A stretch of DNA of 64,000 nucleotides from Sphingomonas sp. (GTDB taxonomy: Bacteria > Pseudomonadota > Alphaproteobacteria > Sphingomonadales > Sphingomonadaceae). Position 1 is the stretch's first letter. Each line of letters begins with the position of its first letter. The DNA lies in assembly GCA_013001055.1 (NCBI GenBank), contig JABDNH010000014.1, positions 248,001-312,000 on the forward strand. The letters run 5' to 3'. The notes below the pieces were generated by a model, which ran no database searches, had not been told where the DNA came from, and saw only the letters and a program-made list of their open reading frames with translations. Both the position numbers and the translations under genes were made by a program. Of the stretch, positions 25,481-34,969 are shown piece by piece.

Positions 25481-25840
25481 TCAAGTGTCGGCGAACGCCT
25501 TGTTCAAGAGTGAACCGAGCATTTCGCGTGTATAGGGCTTGGCCAGCATCGGGCACCGTTCAAACGCCGACGGCGGCGGATCAATATGCCCACCACTGGC
25601 GACCAGGAAGGGCGTGCCTTGCCGCTGCAACACCTCCACCACGGGCCACACGTCCTCATCGCCCAAATGAATATCAAGGATCGCCAGGTCAAAGCCGCCG
25701 GCATCCACTGCCGCATGTGCATCGGCCAATGTGTCGCATACCCCTCCGACCTCATGACCGAGATCGGCGATCAGATCGCCCAGCATCATCGCAATGAGCG
25801 GCTCATCTTCCACAATCAGGATTCGGCGTGCGTGCCCCAT
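25481..25840 (-). CDS. Single-domain response regulator (receiver only)
   Basis: The 119-residue protein is one receiver domain. Acidic residues lie in LIVEDEPLIA near residue 10, the phospho-acceptor is D56 in LAILDIHLGDE, the Thr/Ser position is in VASGGHI and the lysine is in LAKPYTRE. There is no output domain. It follows cckA by 42 bases in the same direction, so it may be part of the same phosphorelay or act as a phosphate sink. It resembles many alphaproteobacterial receivers next to HWE or CckA kinases, and no specific partner can be named. Confidence 0.85.
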   Translation of the reverse strand: MGHARRILIVEDEPLIAMMLGDLIADLGHEVGGVCDTLADAHAAVDAGGFDLAILDIHLGDEDVWPVVEVLQRQGTPFLVASGGHIDPPPSAFERCPMLAKPYTREMLGSLLNKAFADT

Positions 25841-25882
25841 AACCTGTTCTTAAAACGCTCCCTTGCGCGAATCAAACCTCGA

Positions 25883-28276
25883 TCAACTTTCCGATAACGT
25901 CTTGCGAACCGCTTCGGCGAGTTCCTGCACCGAGAAGGGTTTGGGCAAGAAATTCACATTGTCGATGTCGATCGACTTTCGCAGCTGTTCTTCGGCGTAA
26001 CCAGACATGAAGAGGATCGGCAGTTCAGGCCGGTCCTTGCGCGCCTCGCGGCCCATGGTGGGGCCATCCATCAGCGGCATCACGACATCGGACACCAGCA
26101 AACTGATTTCTTCGCCCCGGCGCAGGATATCCAATGCTTCTTCGCCATTGTTGGCCGTTATCACTTCATAACCATGCCGCGACAACGCGCGTTCGGCGAC
26201 CTTACGGACCATGGGCTCGTCTTCCACGAGCAAGACCGTGCCCGACCCCCAGAGCTCGCTTTCTTCGGTCTTGACCGCAGCGCGTTCGGCTGACTCCGTC
26301 TCCGGCGTCTGGTGGACGGGAAAGTAGATGACGAAGTTCGTGCCCTCACCCACCTTGCTGTCGGCGAAGATATAGCCGCCGGACTGCTTGACGATGCCGT
26401 AGACCGTAGAGAGGCCAAGACCCGTCCCTTTGCCGATTTCCTTGGTCGTGAAGAACGGCTCGAATATCTTGCTGAGCACGGCGGGCGGGATGCCCGAACC
26501 GGTATCCTCGATAGAGATGGCGCTGTAATCGGCTACAGGCAGAATCTCGCTGCCAAGATTGGCAACTTCCTCGGCCCGGACCGAGAAGGTGCGAATGGTC
26601 AGCGTTCCCCCACCTTTCGACGCCATCGCATCGCGCGCATTCACCGACAGGTTGACGATGACCTGCTCCAATTGCCCGGGATCGGCGCGGACCGAGCCGA
26701 GGTCGCGGCCATGCTTGACTTTCAGTTGCACCGTTTCGCCCAACAGGCGCTTTAGAAGGTGGCTAACCTCGCTGATGACATCGGGGAGCTGGAGGACTTG
26801 CGGGCGCAGCGTCTGCTGGCGCGAGAAGGCAAGCAGCTGGCGTGTCAGGCCTGCGGCGCGGTTGGAATTCGACTTGATCTGCTGGATATCGTCATAGTCG
26901 CTATCGCCCGGCGTATGGCGCATCAGCATCAGATCGCAATGACCGAGAATGGCTGTCAGGATATTGTTGAAATCGTGCGCGACACCGCCTGCCAGCTGGC
27001 CAACTGCCTGCATCTTGGTAGCTTGCGCGATCTGGCGCTTGAGCTTGGCTTCCTCGCTATTGTCCTTGAGCAGGAGGAGAACGGCGGCATCACCGATCCC
27101 GCGTAACCCCGCGACCGTCAGGGCAACCGGTTCCTTGGGGTTGTGGCCCAGGCGTACCGCAAGATCGCTTGAGATGGCCGGACCGCGCGCGTGGCGACGC
27201 ACCGCGTCGGCAACCGCGCCCTTATCCTCCTTCACCACCAGGTCGCCCGGGTAAGACGGCTTTCCCTCGACATCGAGCCCGCCTGCGACGCGAAACGCGG
27301 TGTTCATGGTGAGAAAGCGGCCGTCGCGATCGACCAGCGCAAGGCCCAGCGGCAATAGTTCGAGCAGGACCTGGACATTGTCGCTGTTGGCAAGGCTCGC
27401 TTTTTCGGTTGCATCGAACAGCAGGAAGGTGCCTGCCCCGCTATCCTTTTCGGGATCGAAGGGAACATGCACGCCGCGCAATGCCGGGCCGCCTTCGCCT
27501 TCGCGCTTCAGGCGAAGAAGCCCCTCTTCAGTAGTCGTGACCAGGTCGGTAAAATGGACGGGTCCCTCGTGGTTTTCCTCGACAGCGCGGTCGCTGAAAG
27601 GCTGGTTGCCCGCAAGAAGGATCCCCTCTTCATTGATCAACGCCGCCATGACGCCGGCTGCGGCAAGACGATTGCCGGTCGTGCCCGCTATGCGCCCTGC
27701 CGCCACCTTGAGAAGGTTTGGCTTTGACGCCTTTGGAAAACTCCACAGGAGCGACGCGCCGCCACCTGCGCCCACCTTCAACAGATCCACGTTGATGGGC
27801 GTGCTAACGGTCGAGATACCGGAAGCCGAGCCGAGCCCGTCGCGCAAGGCGATCCGTCGCGCTGCGTCGAGCGCCTCAGCGCTGTCTTCGTCGTTGGCGA
27901 TGCCGAGCGGTGAGGTCGAAAGGCCGAACCTGTCGCGATACGCAGCGTTGGCCGACAGGAGCGCGCCAGATGCATCGGTTACGGCGGCAGCCTCCTTTTG
28001 GAGACTGAGCGCAGCGGCGACCAGCGATAGGTCCGGCTTGGTGATCGCCATGCCATCGCTTTTCGACACCGCGACGGTGCGACGATCGATGACGAATGCT
28101 GCGACCAGCATTGCCGCAAGGCCGGCCAGGAACAGTCCCGCCGCAAAAGGCTGGCCGAGCGCCCAGAACAGAACCGCGCCGGACAGTGCAGCCATTGCAA
28201 CGAGCGCAGGCACGAGCCAGCGCACGCCGCCTTCAAGGGGCCGAGGCTCCAATACGGCGGCGTGACGCTCGAGCAT
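25883..28276 (-). CDS. cckA: CckA-type hybrid histidine kinase
   Basis: The 797-residue protein has two N-terminal membrane helices (residues about 18-65), PAS-like regions (for example [22 protein letters not shown], in part, near 310), a HisKA domain with AGGVAHDFNNILTAILGHCD, an ATPase domain with LGLSTVYGIVKQSGGYI, and a C-terminal receiver (LLVEDEPMVRKV, LLVSDVVMPLMDG, KPFSVQEL). The layout is that of CckA, which sends phosphate through ChpT to CtrA and CpdR and controls the cell cycle. ChpT is encoded at 15360. The start shares one base with the stop of the M13 peptidase gene (TAATG). Confidence 0.93.
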   Translation of the reverse strand: MLERHAAVLEPRPLEGGVRWLVPALVAMAALSGAVLFWALGQPFAAGLFLAGLAAMLVAAFVIDRRTVAVSKSDGMAITKPDLSLVAAALSLQKEAAAVTDASGALLSANAAYRDRFGLSTSPLGIANDEDSAEALDAARRIALRDGLGSASGISTVSTPINVDLLKVGAGGGASLLWSFPKASKPNLLKVAAGRIAGTTGNRLAAAGVMAALINEEGILLAGNQPFSDRAVEENHEGPVHFTDLVTTTEEGLLRLKREGEGGPALRGVHVPFDPEKDSGAGTFLLFDATEKASLANSDNVQVLLELLPLGLALVDRDGRFLTMNTAFRVAGGLDVEGKPSYPGDLVVKEDKGAVADAVRRHARGPAISSDLAVRLGHNPKEPVALTVAGLRGIGDAAVLLLLKDNSEEAKLKRQIAQATKMQAVGQLAGGVAHDFNNILTAILGHCDLMLMRHTPGDSDYDDIQQIKSNSNRAAGLTRQLLAFSRQQTLRPQVLQLPDVISEVSHLLKRLLGETVQLKVKHGRDLGSVRADPGQLEQVIVNLSVNARDAMASKGGGTLTIRTFSVRAEEVANLGSEILPVADYSAISIEDTGSGIPPAVLSKIFEPFFTTKEIGKGTGLGLSTVYGIVKQSGGYIFADSKVGEGTNFVIYFPVHQTPETESAERAAVKTEESELWGSGTVLLVEDEPMVRKVAERALSRHGYEVITANNGEEALDILRRGEEISLLVSDVVMPLMDGPTMGREARKDRPELPILFMSGYAEEQLRKSIDIDNVNFLPKPFSVQELAEAVRKTLSES

Positions 28277-30327
28277 TACCAGACTTTGACGCGCTCGTCG
28301 GGCGGCAGGTACATGGCGTCGTCTTCGGTGACGTTAAACGCATCGTACCAGGCGTCGAAATTGCGGAGGACCCACACGCGCTGGATCGACGGCGAATGGC
28401 TATCGGTCTTCAGGCGGCGTTTCAATTCCTCATCGCGATAATTGCGGCGCCAGACCTGCGCCCAGCCGAGGAAAAACCGCTGGTCACCCGTGGTGCCGTC
28501 GATCACCGGCGCTTCTTCGCCGTTCAGCGAAGCCTTGTAGGCATCATAGGCGATGGCAAGACCCGCAAGGTCGCCGATGTTCTCGCCCAGCGTATATTCG
28601 CCGTTCACGAATTCGCCGTCGAAGATCTCATACTGGTTATACTGGTCGACCAGTCGTTTGCCCGCTGCGGTGAAAGCGGCGACGTCCGCGTCGGTCCACC
28701 AGCTGTCAAGCTCGCCGCGCTCGTTATATTTAGCACCCTGGTCATCGAAGTGATGGCTGATCTCGTGACCGATCACTGCGCCAATCGCACCATAATTGAT
28801 CGCAGGATCAGCATCCGGATCGAAAAAGGGCGGTTGCAGGATCGACGCCGGGAAAACGATCTCCTGCATGCCGAAATTGGCATAGGCGTTCACCGTCATC
28901 GGGGTCATGCCCCATTCCCAGCGACGGATCGGCCCGCCAAGCTTGGAAAGCGCATCGTTGTGCGCCCAGGCCGCCGCGCTCATCGAAGTTTCGATAAGGT
29001 CGCCTTCACTGACCTCGATATCGCTATAATCCTGCCACTGGCTGGGATAGCCGATCTTGGTCGTGAAGTTGAGCAGCTTCGCGCGAGCGCGTTGCTTGGT
29101 TTCAGGCTGCATCCACGCGACGCTATCGATACGCTTGCCCATCGCGTCGACGACATTGTCGACAAGCTTTTTCATCTCCGCCTCGGTTTCGGGTGGATAA
29201 TATCTGGCGACATAGGCCGCGCTGACCTCATCCGTTAGCGTGTTCACGGTGTAGGCCACCGCGCGCTTCCAGCGCCCCTGCTGCTCGGGCGTGCCCGACA
29301 GGGTGGTGCCATAGAAGGCGAACTGACGCTCGTCGAACTGGCTAGGCAGCATCGCCGCCGTGTTGGTCAGCGTCGACATCAGGATATGATCCTTCAGCAC
29401 CTGAATGTCGGAGTCGGCAACGATTTGACCCATTTTCTGGAAGGCATCAGGCTGCGCGACGATGACATCGCCTGTCGTCGGATAACCGGCGCGATCAAGC
29501 AACGTGACGATGTCGAAATCGCCAGTCACCGCCTGCAATTCGGCAACGCTCATCTTGTTATATCGCGCATTGCTGTCGCGGCTCTGGACGCGGCTCCAAT
29601 GCGCGTCGGCAAGCTTCGTTTCGAACGCGAGGAGGTCGGCAGCACGCTGCGCGGCGTTCTCCTCGCCCGCCATCGTCATCATGTCGGAAATGTAGGCAAG
29701 ATAGGCTTCGCGAAAGCCCTGCATTCGCTCATTGTCTTCGAGATAATAGTCACGGTCTGGCATGCCGAGACCGGCCTGCCAGAACTTCACCATATATTTG
29801 GTGGGATCCTTGTCATCCTGACCGACATAAGGTGCGAAGGTTGCGCTCACGCCATATTTGGTATTGTCCCCGAGAAAGGCAGCATATTCAGCAAGGCTCG
29901 AGACTTCGGCGAGACTGTCGCGGAACGCCTGGATGGGTTCGAGACCTTTTGCGTTGATCGCATCGACATCCATGTAGCTGCGATAGAGCGCGCCGATACG
30001 GCTGTCGGGGTCGGCAGCTTCTTCCTCGATGATGACGCGCGTGCGCTTCTGCGACAGGTCGTCGAGCGCGCCGAACATCGAATAGTTGGACTTGTCCGAG
30101 GGTATTTCGGTGTTCGCGGCCCAGGTGCCGTTGGCGTAGGCATAGAAGTCGTCGCCCGGATCTACGCTGAGGTCCATCCCGGTGGCATCGAAGCCGAAGC
30201 TGCCAAGTTCATGGCCGCGCTCTGCGGCGGCGGTGATCCGCGCTTCGGTGTCATTGACATCGTCCTGCGCCATGGCTGGCATTGCCAGCATGGTGGTGGC
30301 CAACAGGCCGGTAACAAACTTGTTCAT
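28276..30327 (-). CDS. M13-family zinc metallopeptidase (PepO/neprilysin type), exported
   Basis: The 683-residue protein has a signal peptide (MNKFVTGLLATTMLAMPAMA), the M13 N-terminal domain (DDFYAYANGTW near residue 60) and the peptidase domain: zinc motif IGHEISHHFDDQG, the conserved NAYAN (ligand-binding region) and ENIGDLAGL with the third ligand Glu. It should act in the periplasm or outside the cell on peptides. The family's C-terminal CxxW end is here RVKVW with no Cys. I chose the ATG at 30327 because GGGAGGG lies four bases ahead and the signal peptide starts there. It follows DUF2062 by 20 bases. Confidence 0.93.
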   Translation of the reverse strand: MNKFVTGLLATTMLAMPAMAQDDVNDTEARITAAAERGHELGSFGFDATGMDLSVDPGDDFYAYANGTWAANTEIPSDKSNYSMFGALDDLSQKRTRVIIEEEAADPDSRIGALYRSYMDVDAINAKGLEPIQAFRDSLAEVSSLAEYAAFLGDNTKYGVSATFAPYVGQDDKDPTKYMVKFWQAGLGMPDRDYYLEDNERMQGFREAYLAYISDMMTMAGEENAAQRAADLLAFETKLADAHWSRVQSRDSNARYNKMSVAELQAVTGDFDIVTLLDRAGYPTTGDVIVAQPDAFQKMGQIVADSDIQVLKDHILMSTLTNTAAMLPSQFDERQFAFYGTTLSGTPEQQGRWKRAVAYTVNTLTDEVSAAYVARYYPPETEAEMKKLVDNVVDAMGKRIDSVAWMQPETKQRARAKLLNFTTKIGYPSQWQDYSDIEVSEGDLIETSMSAAAWAHNDALSKLGGPIRRWEWGMTPMTVNAYANFGMQEIVFPASILQPPFFDPDADPAINYGAIGAVIGHEISHHFDDQGAKYNERGELDSWWTDADVAAFTAAGKRLVDQYNQYEIFDGEFVNGEYTLGENIGDLAGLAIAYDAYKASLNGEEAPVIDGTTGDQRFFLGWAQVWRRNYRDEELKRRLKTDSHSPSIQRVWVLRNFDAWYDAFNVTEDDAMYLPPDERVKVW

Positions 30328-30347
30328 GCATCCCTCCCTGGGAATAA

Positions 30348-30914
30348 TCAGAAAATCGTTCCTTCGCGCGCGAGACGCTGGCGCCAGCGGCGACCCACCC
30401 ACAAGCGCCATCCGACGAGTGAAACCCAATAAGCGACTAACGACAAGAGGATCGCGATCACCAACAGGCCAACGAGCATCGAAGGCGCGGCTGACGAGGC
30501 CAACCAGTCCGACCATTCGCGTAGGCTCGCCCCGCTGGAAAGCAATCGATTGAAAGCCGTGAAATCGGTCTGGAAGCCGAACAGGCTACCAACCTCGAGT
30601 GCTCCGATGAGAAAAACCGGCGTCGTGAACGGGTTGGAGATCCAGGTCATGGCAGCGGCAAGCGGGATGTTGGCGCGCATTGGGATCGCCATCATCGTCG
30701 CACCGATCATCTGCAGACCCGGTATCATCAGGAAGATACCGATGAAGGTTCCTGCCAGCACCGCGCGCGGCACGCTGCGGCGCGTAAATCGCCAATATTC
30801 GGACGCTACGATGTACTTCTTCACCGGCTTCAGCCAACGGCTTTCCGCCAATTCATGACGCGACGGGGCGTGGCGGTGCAAGAATCGCCGCAGGAATGAG
30901 GGTTGTCTACCCAT
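30348..30914 (-). CDS. DUF2062 membrane protein
   Basis: The 188-residue protein has a basic N-terminus ([22 protein letters not shown] in part) and then hydrophobic segments typical of DUF2062: [20 protein letters not shown] near residue 55 and [21 protein letters not shown] (in parts) near 85, with two more helices at the end. The function of the family is unknown. The ATG at 30914 lies 8 bases inside the end of smpB, with AGGAAG ahead of it, so translation is coupled to smpB. A longer frame would run far into smpB and is rejected. Confidence 0.85.
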   Translation of the reverse strand: MGRQPSFLRRFLHRHAPSRHELAESRWLKPVKKYIVASEYWRFTRRSVPRAVLAGTFIGIFLMIPGLQMIGATMMAIPMRANIPLAAAMTWISNPFTTPVFLIGALEVGSLFGFQTDFTAFNRLLSSGASLREWSDWLASSAAPSMLVGLLVIAILLSLVAYWVSLVGWRLWVGRRWRQRLAREGTIF

Positions 30915-31377
30915 GCTTCCTAAGTAAGCGTCCTTGCTCCCTTTTCCAATCGCGTTCCTTGATCGAGGCGCGCTTGTCGTGCGCCTTCTTGCCCTTGGCG
31001 AGCGCGATCTCGACTTTGGCGCGACCATCGCTGTTGAAGTAGATGGATAGCGGCACCAGCGTCATGCCCTGACGGTTGATGCCGCCGAACAGCTTGTTGA
31101 TCTCGCGCGCGTGGAGCAGCAATTTGCGGCGACGCTTGGGATCGTGGTTCATGCGATTGCCGTGGCTGTATTGGGGAATATTGGCGTTCACCAGCCACAC
31201 CTCCCCGTCTTCTACGGTCGCGTAGCTTTCCTTGATCGACCCTTCCCCGACACGCAGCGCCTTTACCTCTGTGCCCTGCAGCTCGATCCCTGCCTCGAAT
31301 CGCTCTTCGATGGCATAATCGTAATGCGCCTTGCGGTTATCCGCGACGACTTTGACCTTGTTGAACGGCTTGGCCAT
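30907..31377 (-). CDS. smpB: SmpB, tmRNA-binding protein
   Basis: The 156-residue protein has the SmpB core: [21 protein letters not shown] (in part), [28 protein letters not shown] near residue 75 and the basic C-terminal tail [18 protein letters not shown]. It delivers tmRNA to stalled ribosomes for rescue. The ATG at 31377 overlaps the dapA stop in ATGA; longer frames run into dapA. tmRNA itself is not in the window. Confidence 0.96.
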   Translation of the reverse strand: MAKPFNKVKVVADNRKAHYDYAIEERFEAGIELQGTEVKALRVGEGSIKESYATVEDGEVWLVNANIPQYSHGNRMNHDPKRRRKLLLHAREINKLFGGINRQGMTLVPLSIYFNSDGRAKVEIALAKGKKAHDKRASIKERDWKREQGRLLRKHG

Positions 31378-32252
31378 CAGATGAGTCCCGCATGCTCCAG
31401 CGCAGCATCGACGACATGCTTGGCCGAGCCCTTGGGTTCGGTCATCGGCAGGCGCACCTCGGTCGAGAAACCTTCGCGAACGCGCGACAACGCATATTTG
31501 CACGGCCCGGGCGAGGCATCGGCAAACATCGCGACATGCAGCGGATAGAGCCGATCCTGGTATTCGCGCGCCTTGTCCATGTCTCCGGCCGCGATGGCAT
31601 CCTGGAACTGCGCGCACAGCTTGGGCGCGACATTGCCGGTGACCGAAACGCAGCCCACCCCGCCCAGCGCGTTGAACGCCAGTGCCGTGGGATCATCGCC
31701 CGAAAGCTGAATAAAGTCCTCGCCGCAGGCAGCGCGTTGTTCGGTGACGCGGCCCAGATTGCCCGTCGCATCCTTGATCGCCACGATCTTGTCAAGCTTG
31801 GCAATCTCGCCAAGGCTTTCGACGCTGATGTCCGCCACGGTGCGCCCGGGCACGTTGTAGACCATGATCGGGATCGGCGACATTTCCGCAAGGTGTGTGA
31901 AGTGGGCGACCAGGCCTTCCTGGCTCGGCTTGTTATAATAGGGCACGACGCATAGCGCCGCATCGGCGCCTACCGATGCGACCATTTCGATATTGGCCGC
32001 GACCGCTCGCGTATCGTAGCCGCCACAGCCCGCAATCACGGGCACCCGCTTATTAGCTGTTTCGACGCAGGTCGCGACGACATCGCGATGCTCCTGAGCG
32101 TCCAAGGTGGCGACTTCACCCGTCGTGCCGCAGGGCACCAGGCCATGACTGCCTTCGCTGATTTGCCATTCGACATGGTCGGCAAATGCGACCAGATCGA
32201 CTTTGCCATCGGTGAATGGAGTCACAAGGGCGGGGATTGACCCGGTAAACAT
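31377..32252 (-). CDS. dapA: DapA, 4-hydroxy-tetrahydrodipicolinate synthase
   Basis: The 291-residue protein has the (beta/alpha)8 barrel of DapA. The Schiff-base lysine is in [10 protein letters not shown] near residue 160, the catalytic Tyr is in MVYNVPGRT near 132, and [10 protein letters not shown] near 43 holds the Thr pair of the active site. It condenses pyruvate with aspartate semialdehyde in lysine and meso-diaminopimelate synthesis. It is the first gene of the dapA-smpB-DUF2062-M13-cckA run. Length and motifs are standard. Confidence 0.96.
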   Translation of the reverse strand: MFTGSIPALVTPFTDGKVDLVAFADHVEWQISEGSHGLVPCGTTGEVATLDAQEHRDVVATCVETANKRVPVIAGCGGYDTRAVAANIEMVASVGADAALCVVPYYNKPSQEGLVAHFTHLAEMSPIPIMVYNVPGRTVADISVESLGEIAKLDKIVAIKDATGNLGRVTEQRAACGEDFIQLSGDDPTALAFNALGGVGCVSVTGNVAPKLCAQFQDAIAAGDMDKAREYQDRLYPLHVAMFADASPGPCKYALSRVREGFSTEVRLPMTEPKGSAKHVVDAALEHAGLI

Positions 32253-32347
32253 GCAATAAGTCCTTAGCTAACGGCGCTTCCTAGGAAACTTGCAAACGCC
32301 TCATTTTGTTCAGCGCTTGATAAGGGCGTGTGTAGTAGAAAGCCAGT

Positions 32348-34330
32348 ATGCGAACGATTGCGATCCTTGGTGCCGTATGTCTTGCCGTCTCGGGTGCGGC
32401 GATAAGCCAATTCGAAAACGTGGCGGCCACACAGGCCGCAACAGGACAGGCGCCCAGTGTCGCGACCATCGACGCTGCGATCCGCGACTGGCGCGCGCTC
32501 AAGGACAACCGCAATCCCGATTTCCGCACCGCTGCGGTCTTTTCCGTCACCTACCCGGATTTCCCACGTGTATATTCGGAACGCGGCTTCGACTCTATCC
32601 GGCTGCGGGCCGAAAGCGCGCTCGACGGTAGCGCCCCGCCTGCCCTCGTGGCCGAATTCTTCCGCACGCGCCCGCCGCAAACGGGACATGGCTGGGCATG
32701 GTTGGCGATCAGCTACCAGCAACTTGGCCGCGGCGCCGAAGCCCTCTCGGCAGCACGCAGTGCCTGGGCGAACGCCAGCTTGCCCGCCGACGAAGAACGC
32801 TTGATCTACCAGCGCTTCGGCAGCCAGTTCACGCGCGCCGATCACGATGCGCGGGTCGACGCGCTGCTTTGGGACCGCGAGCCTAGCTCGGCGCTGCGCT
32901 GGTTGGAATCGGGCACGCCGGCGCGTCGCCAGATCGACGGCGCGCGGATCGCACTCCAGCGCGGCGACCAGGATGCCGAGCAGCGCTATGACGCGGTGCG
33001 GACCCTGGCGCTGTCCGATGCAGGCCTGATGATGGACCGCGCGCGGTACCTGCGCGCCCGCAACGACGATGCGGGGCTTCGCGCACTACTGGCCCAAACG
33101 CATGACTTCACGACCCGACCGGGCGATCCGGGACGTTGGTACGAGATGCTGCTTATTGGCGCGAACGGCGCTGCAGAGCGGGGCGATCACGCGGCCGCGT
33201 TCAATATCGCCCGCCAGCTCGACGACGCTTTCCCGGCTGGCGAGGACCTGACGCTGCAGCCCTATGAGGTGCGCGATCACTATACGAGCCTTGCCTGGCT
33301 CGCCGGGCAGACCGCCCTCACCCGCCTGAACCGCCCTGTCGATGCGGCTTCGATGTTCGATCGCTACGCCAATGGCGGGCGCTCGCTGCAGGTGGCATCG
33401 AAGGGCTATTATTGGGCCGGTCGGGCCCTGGAAGTCGCTGGCAATGGCGAAGGTGCGCGTGGCTACTGGGCGCGTGCGGCCGAAATGCCCGAATTATTCT
33501 ACGGCCAGCTGGCGCTTGAACGCCTTGGCCGCGAGATTCCGGTTCCGCAACCGATGCCCATCACCGAGGTAAATCCGCAAGTCCGCGCCGCCTTCAATGC
33601 CAGCGTGCTGCCTGCGGTTATTTCGCGGCTGGCCAATAGTCGCAGCGAACAGACCGACTTTGTGCGCGCGCTGTCTGCTGCCGTCGACAGCCGCGACGAG
33701 CGTATCATGGCGACGCAATTCGCAAGCAGAGTGGGACGTCCCGACCTTGCCGTTTGGGTGGCGCGCGGCGCCCGCAATAGCGGTAATGCCTTCTATTATC
33801 GCGAGGCTTTCCCCGTTCATGCCAGCGGAGCGCCTGGCGGCGAGCTGTGGAGCCTTGCCCACGGTATCACTCGCCAGGAATCAAGCTTTGACCAATATGT
33901 GCGTAGTCCGGCCGACGCTTATGGCATGATGCAACTCCTGCCCGGCACAGCGCGCGACCAGGCCCGCCGCGAAGGGATCGGCTACGATTTTGGGCGCCTG
34001 ACCAGCGACCCTGCCTACAACGTGCGTCTCGGCAGCAGCTATTTCGCGCTGCGGCTCCGCCAGTGGGATGGCAACGTGCCGCTGGCGCTCGCAAGCTATA
34101 ACGCGGGCTATGGCCGTGCTCGGCAGTGGATCGGCCGGTATGGTGATCCGCGATCGTCCTCGACCGATACGATCATGTGGATCGAGAGCATCCCCTTCTC
34201 CGAAACCCGTAGCTACGTCCAGCGGGTGATCGAGAATGCGGCGGTCTATGACAGGCTCAATCCCTATGTTCCCGCTTACGGCGCGGTGCATGTGTCGCGT
34301 CACATCGGCAAGCCGGGCCGTCCGGGTTGA
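32348..34330 (+). CDS. Soluble lytic transglycosylase (Slt70-like)
   Basis: The 660-residue protein has a signal peptide (MRTIAILGAVCLAVSGAA), a long helical region of TPR-like solenoid type (residues about 50-480) and a C-terminal SLT domain. The catalytic Glu is in ITRQESSFDQYVRSP near residue 517, followed by AYGMMQLLPGTARDQA and ALASYNAGYGRARQW. It cuts glycan strands of peptidoglycan and leaves 1,6-anhydro ends. Length is close to Slt70. It overlaps the greB TTG start by three bases. Confidence 0.93.
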   Translation: MRTIAILGAVCLAVSGAAISQFENVAATQAATGQAPSVATIDAAIRDWRALKDNRNPDFRTAAVFSVTYPDFPRVYSERGFDSIRLRAESALDGSAPPALVAEFFRTRPPQTGHGWAWLAISYQQLGRGAEALSAARSAWANASLPADEERLIYQRFGSQFTRADHDARVDALLWDREPSSALRWLESGTPARRQIDGARIALQRGDQDAEQRYDAVRTLALSDAGLMMDRARYLRARNDDAGLRALLAQTHDFTTRPGDPGRWYEMLLIGANGAAERGDHAAAFNIARQLDDAFPAGEDLTLQPYEVRDHYTSLAWLAGQTALTRLNRPVDAASMFDRYANGGRSLQVASKGYYWAGRALEVAGNGEGARGYWARAAEMPELFYGQLALERLGREIPVPQPMPITEVNPQVRAAFNASVLPAVISRLANSRSEQTDFVRALSAAVDSRDERIMATQFASRVGRPDLAVWVARGARNSGNAFYYREAFPVHASGAPGGELWSLAHGITRQESSFDQYVRSPADAYGMMQLLPGTARDQARREGIGYDFGRLTSDPAYNVRLGSSYFALRLRQWDGNVPLALASYNAGYGRARQWIGRYGDPRSSSTDTIMWIESIPFSETRSYVQRVIENAAVYDRLNPYVPAYGAVHVSRHIGKPGRPG

Positions 34331-34815
34331 GCGCCAAGCGTCCGCGCTACATCACGCCCGAAGGGTTCGCGGCGATCCGCGCCGAATATGACCGGCTATT
34401 CGGCAATGACCGGCCCGAACTGGTCGAGGTCATCAGCTGGGCCGCGGGAAATGGCGATCGCTCAGAAAACGGCGACTATATCTATGGCCGCAAGAAATTG
34501 CGCGAGATCGACCGACGGCTCGGCTATCTGTCCAAGGTGATGAAAGAGGCCAAGGTCATCGATCCGGCAAAGTCTGAACGCCGCGATGAAGTACGCTTCG
34601 GCGCAACACTGACGTTGGTGGACGAAGACGATGTCGAACGTATCGTGACGATCGTCGGCGACGACGAAACCGATGCAAGCAAGGGACGGATCGGCTGGTC
34701 CGCTCCCCTCACCCGGGCATTCATCGGCGCCAAGGTAGGTGATGAACGAGCGGTTCGGCTGCCAGCGGGTGAACGATACTACGAAGTACTGAAGATCAGC
34801 TACCCCGAAGCCTAG
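34327..34815 (+). CDS. greB: GreB, transcript cleavage factor
   Basis: The 162-residue protein has the Gre coiled coil ([20 protein letters not shown] near residue 42) with the acidic tip and the FKBP-like domain ([21 protein letters not shown]). [19 protein letters not shown] separates GreB from GreA. It binds paused RNA polymerase and stimulates RNA cleavage. The start is TTG at 34327, which overlaps the stop of the transglycosylase; no better start is near. Its stop interlocks with the DUF2256 gene at CTAG. Confidence 0.93.
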   Translation: MSAKRPRYITPEGFAAIRAEYDRLFGNDRPELVEVISWAAGNGDRSENGDYIYGRKKLREIDRRLGYLSKVMKEAKVIDPAKSERRDEVRFGATLTLVDEDDVERIVTIVGDDETDASKGRIGWSAPLTRAFIGAKVGDERAVRLPAGERYYEVLKISYPEA

Positions 34816-34964
34816 GCCTTGCGTCGATCATCGCGGCAGCGGTTCGAACAATATCTGACCTCGTCCCAGACCCTCTCCCACTTCTTACGCCACGTGAACG
34901 GGCGTCCGCATGTTGCGCAGACCTTGGTCGGAAGATCGCCCTTGCGACGCATCCGACCCGTCAT
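34812..34964 (-). CDS. DUF2256 small zinc-ribbon-like protein
   Basis: This is a complete 50-residue gene. The protein has a basic start ([12 protein letters not shown]), then [20 protein letters not shown] and [11 protein letters not shown]. The C-x2-C and C-x3-C pairs suggest one zinc site, and the LP.K.C..CGRPF.WRKKW pattern is the DUF2256 signature. No function is known for the family. The stop converges with greB and shares CTAG with it. aspS begins on the same strand on the far side of a short gap, so both may be separate units. Confidence 0.9.
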   Translation of the reverse strand: MTGRMRRKGDLPTKVCATCGRPFTWRKKWERVWDEVRYCSNRCRDDRRKA

Positions 34965-34969
34965 GACCT

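Noticed and set aside
27300-28265. 321-codon Arg/Ser/Ala-rich frame opposite cckA
   Set aside because: Composition is typical of a shadow frame and it has no start signal.
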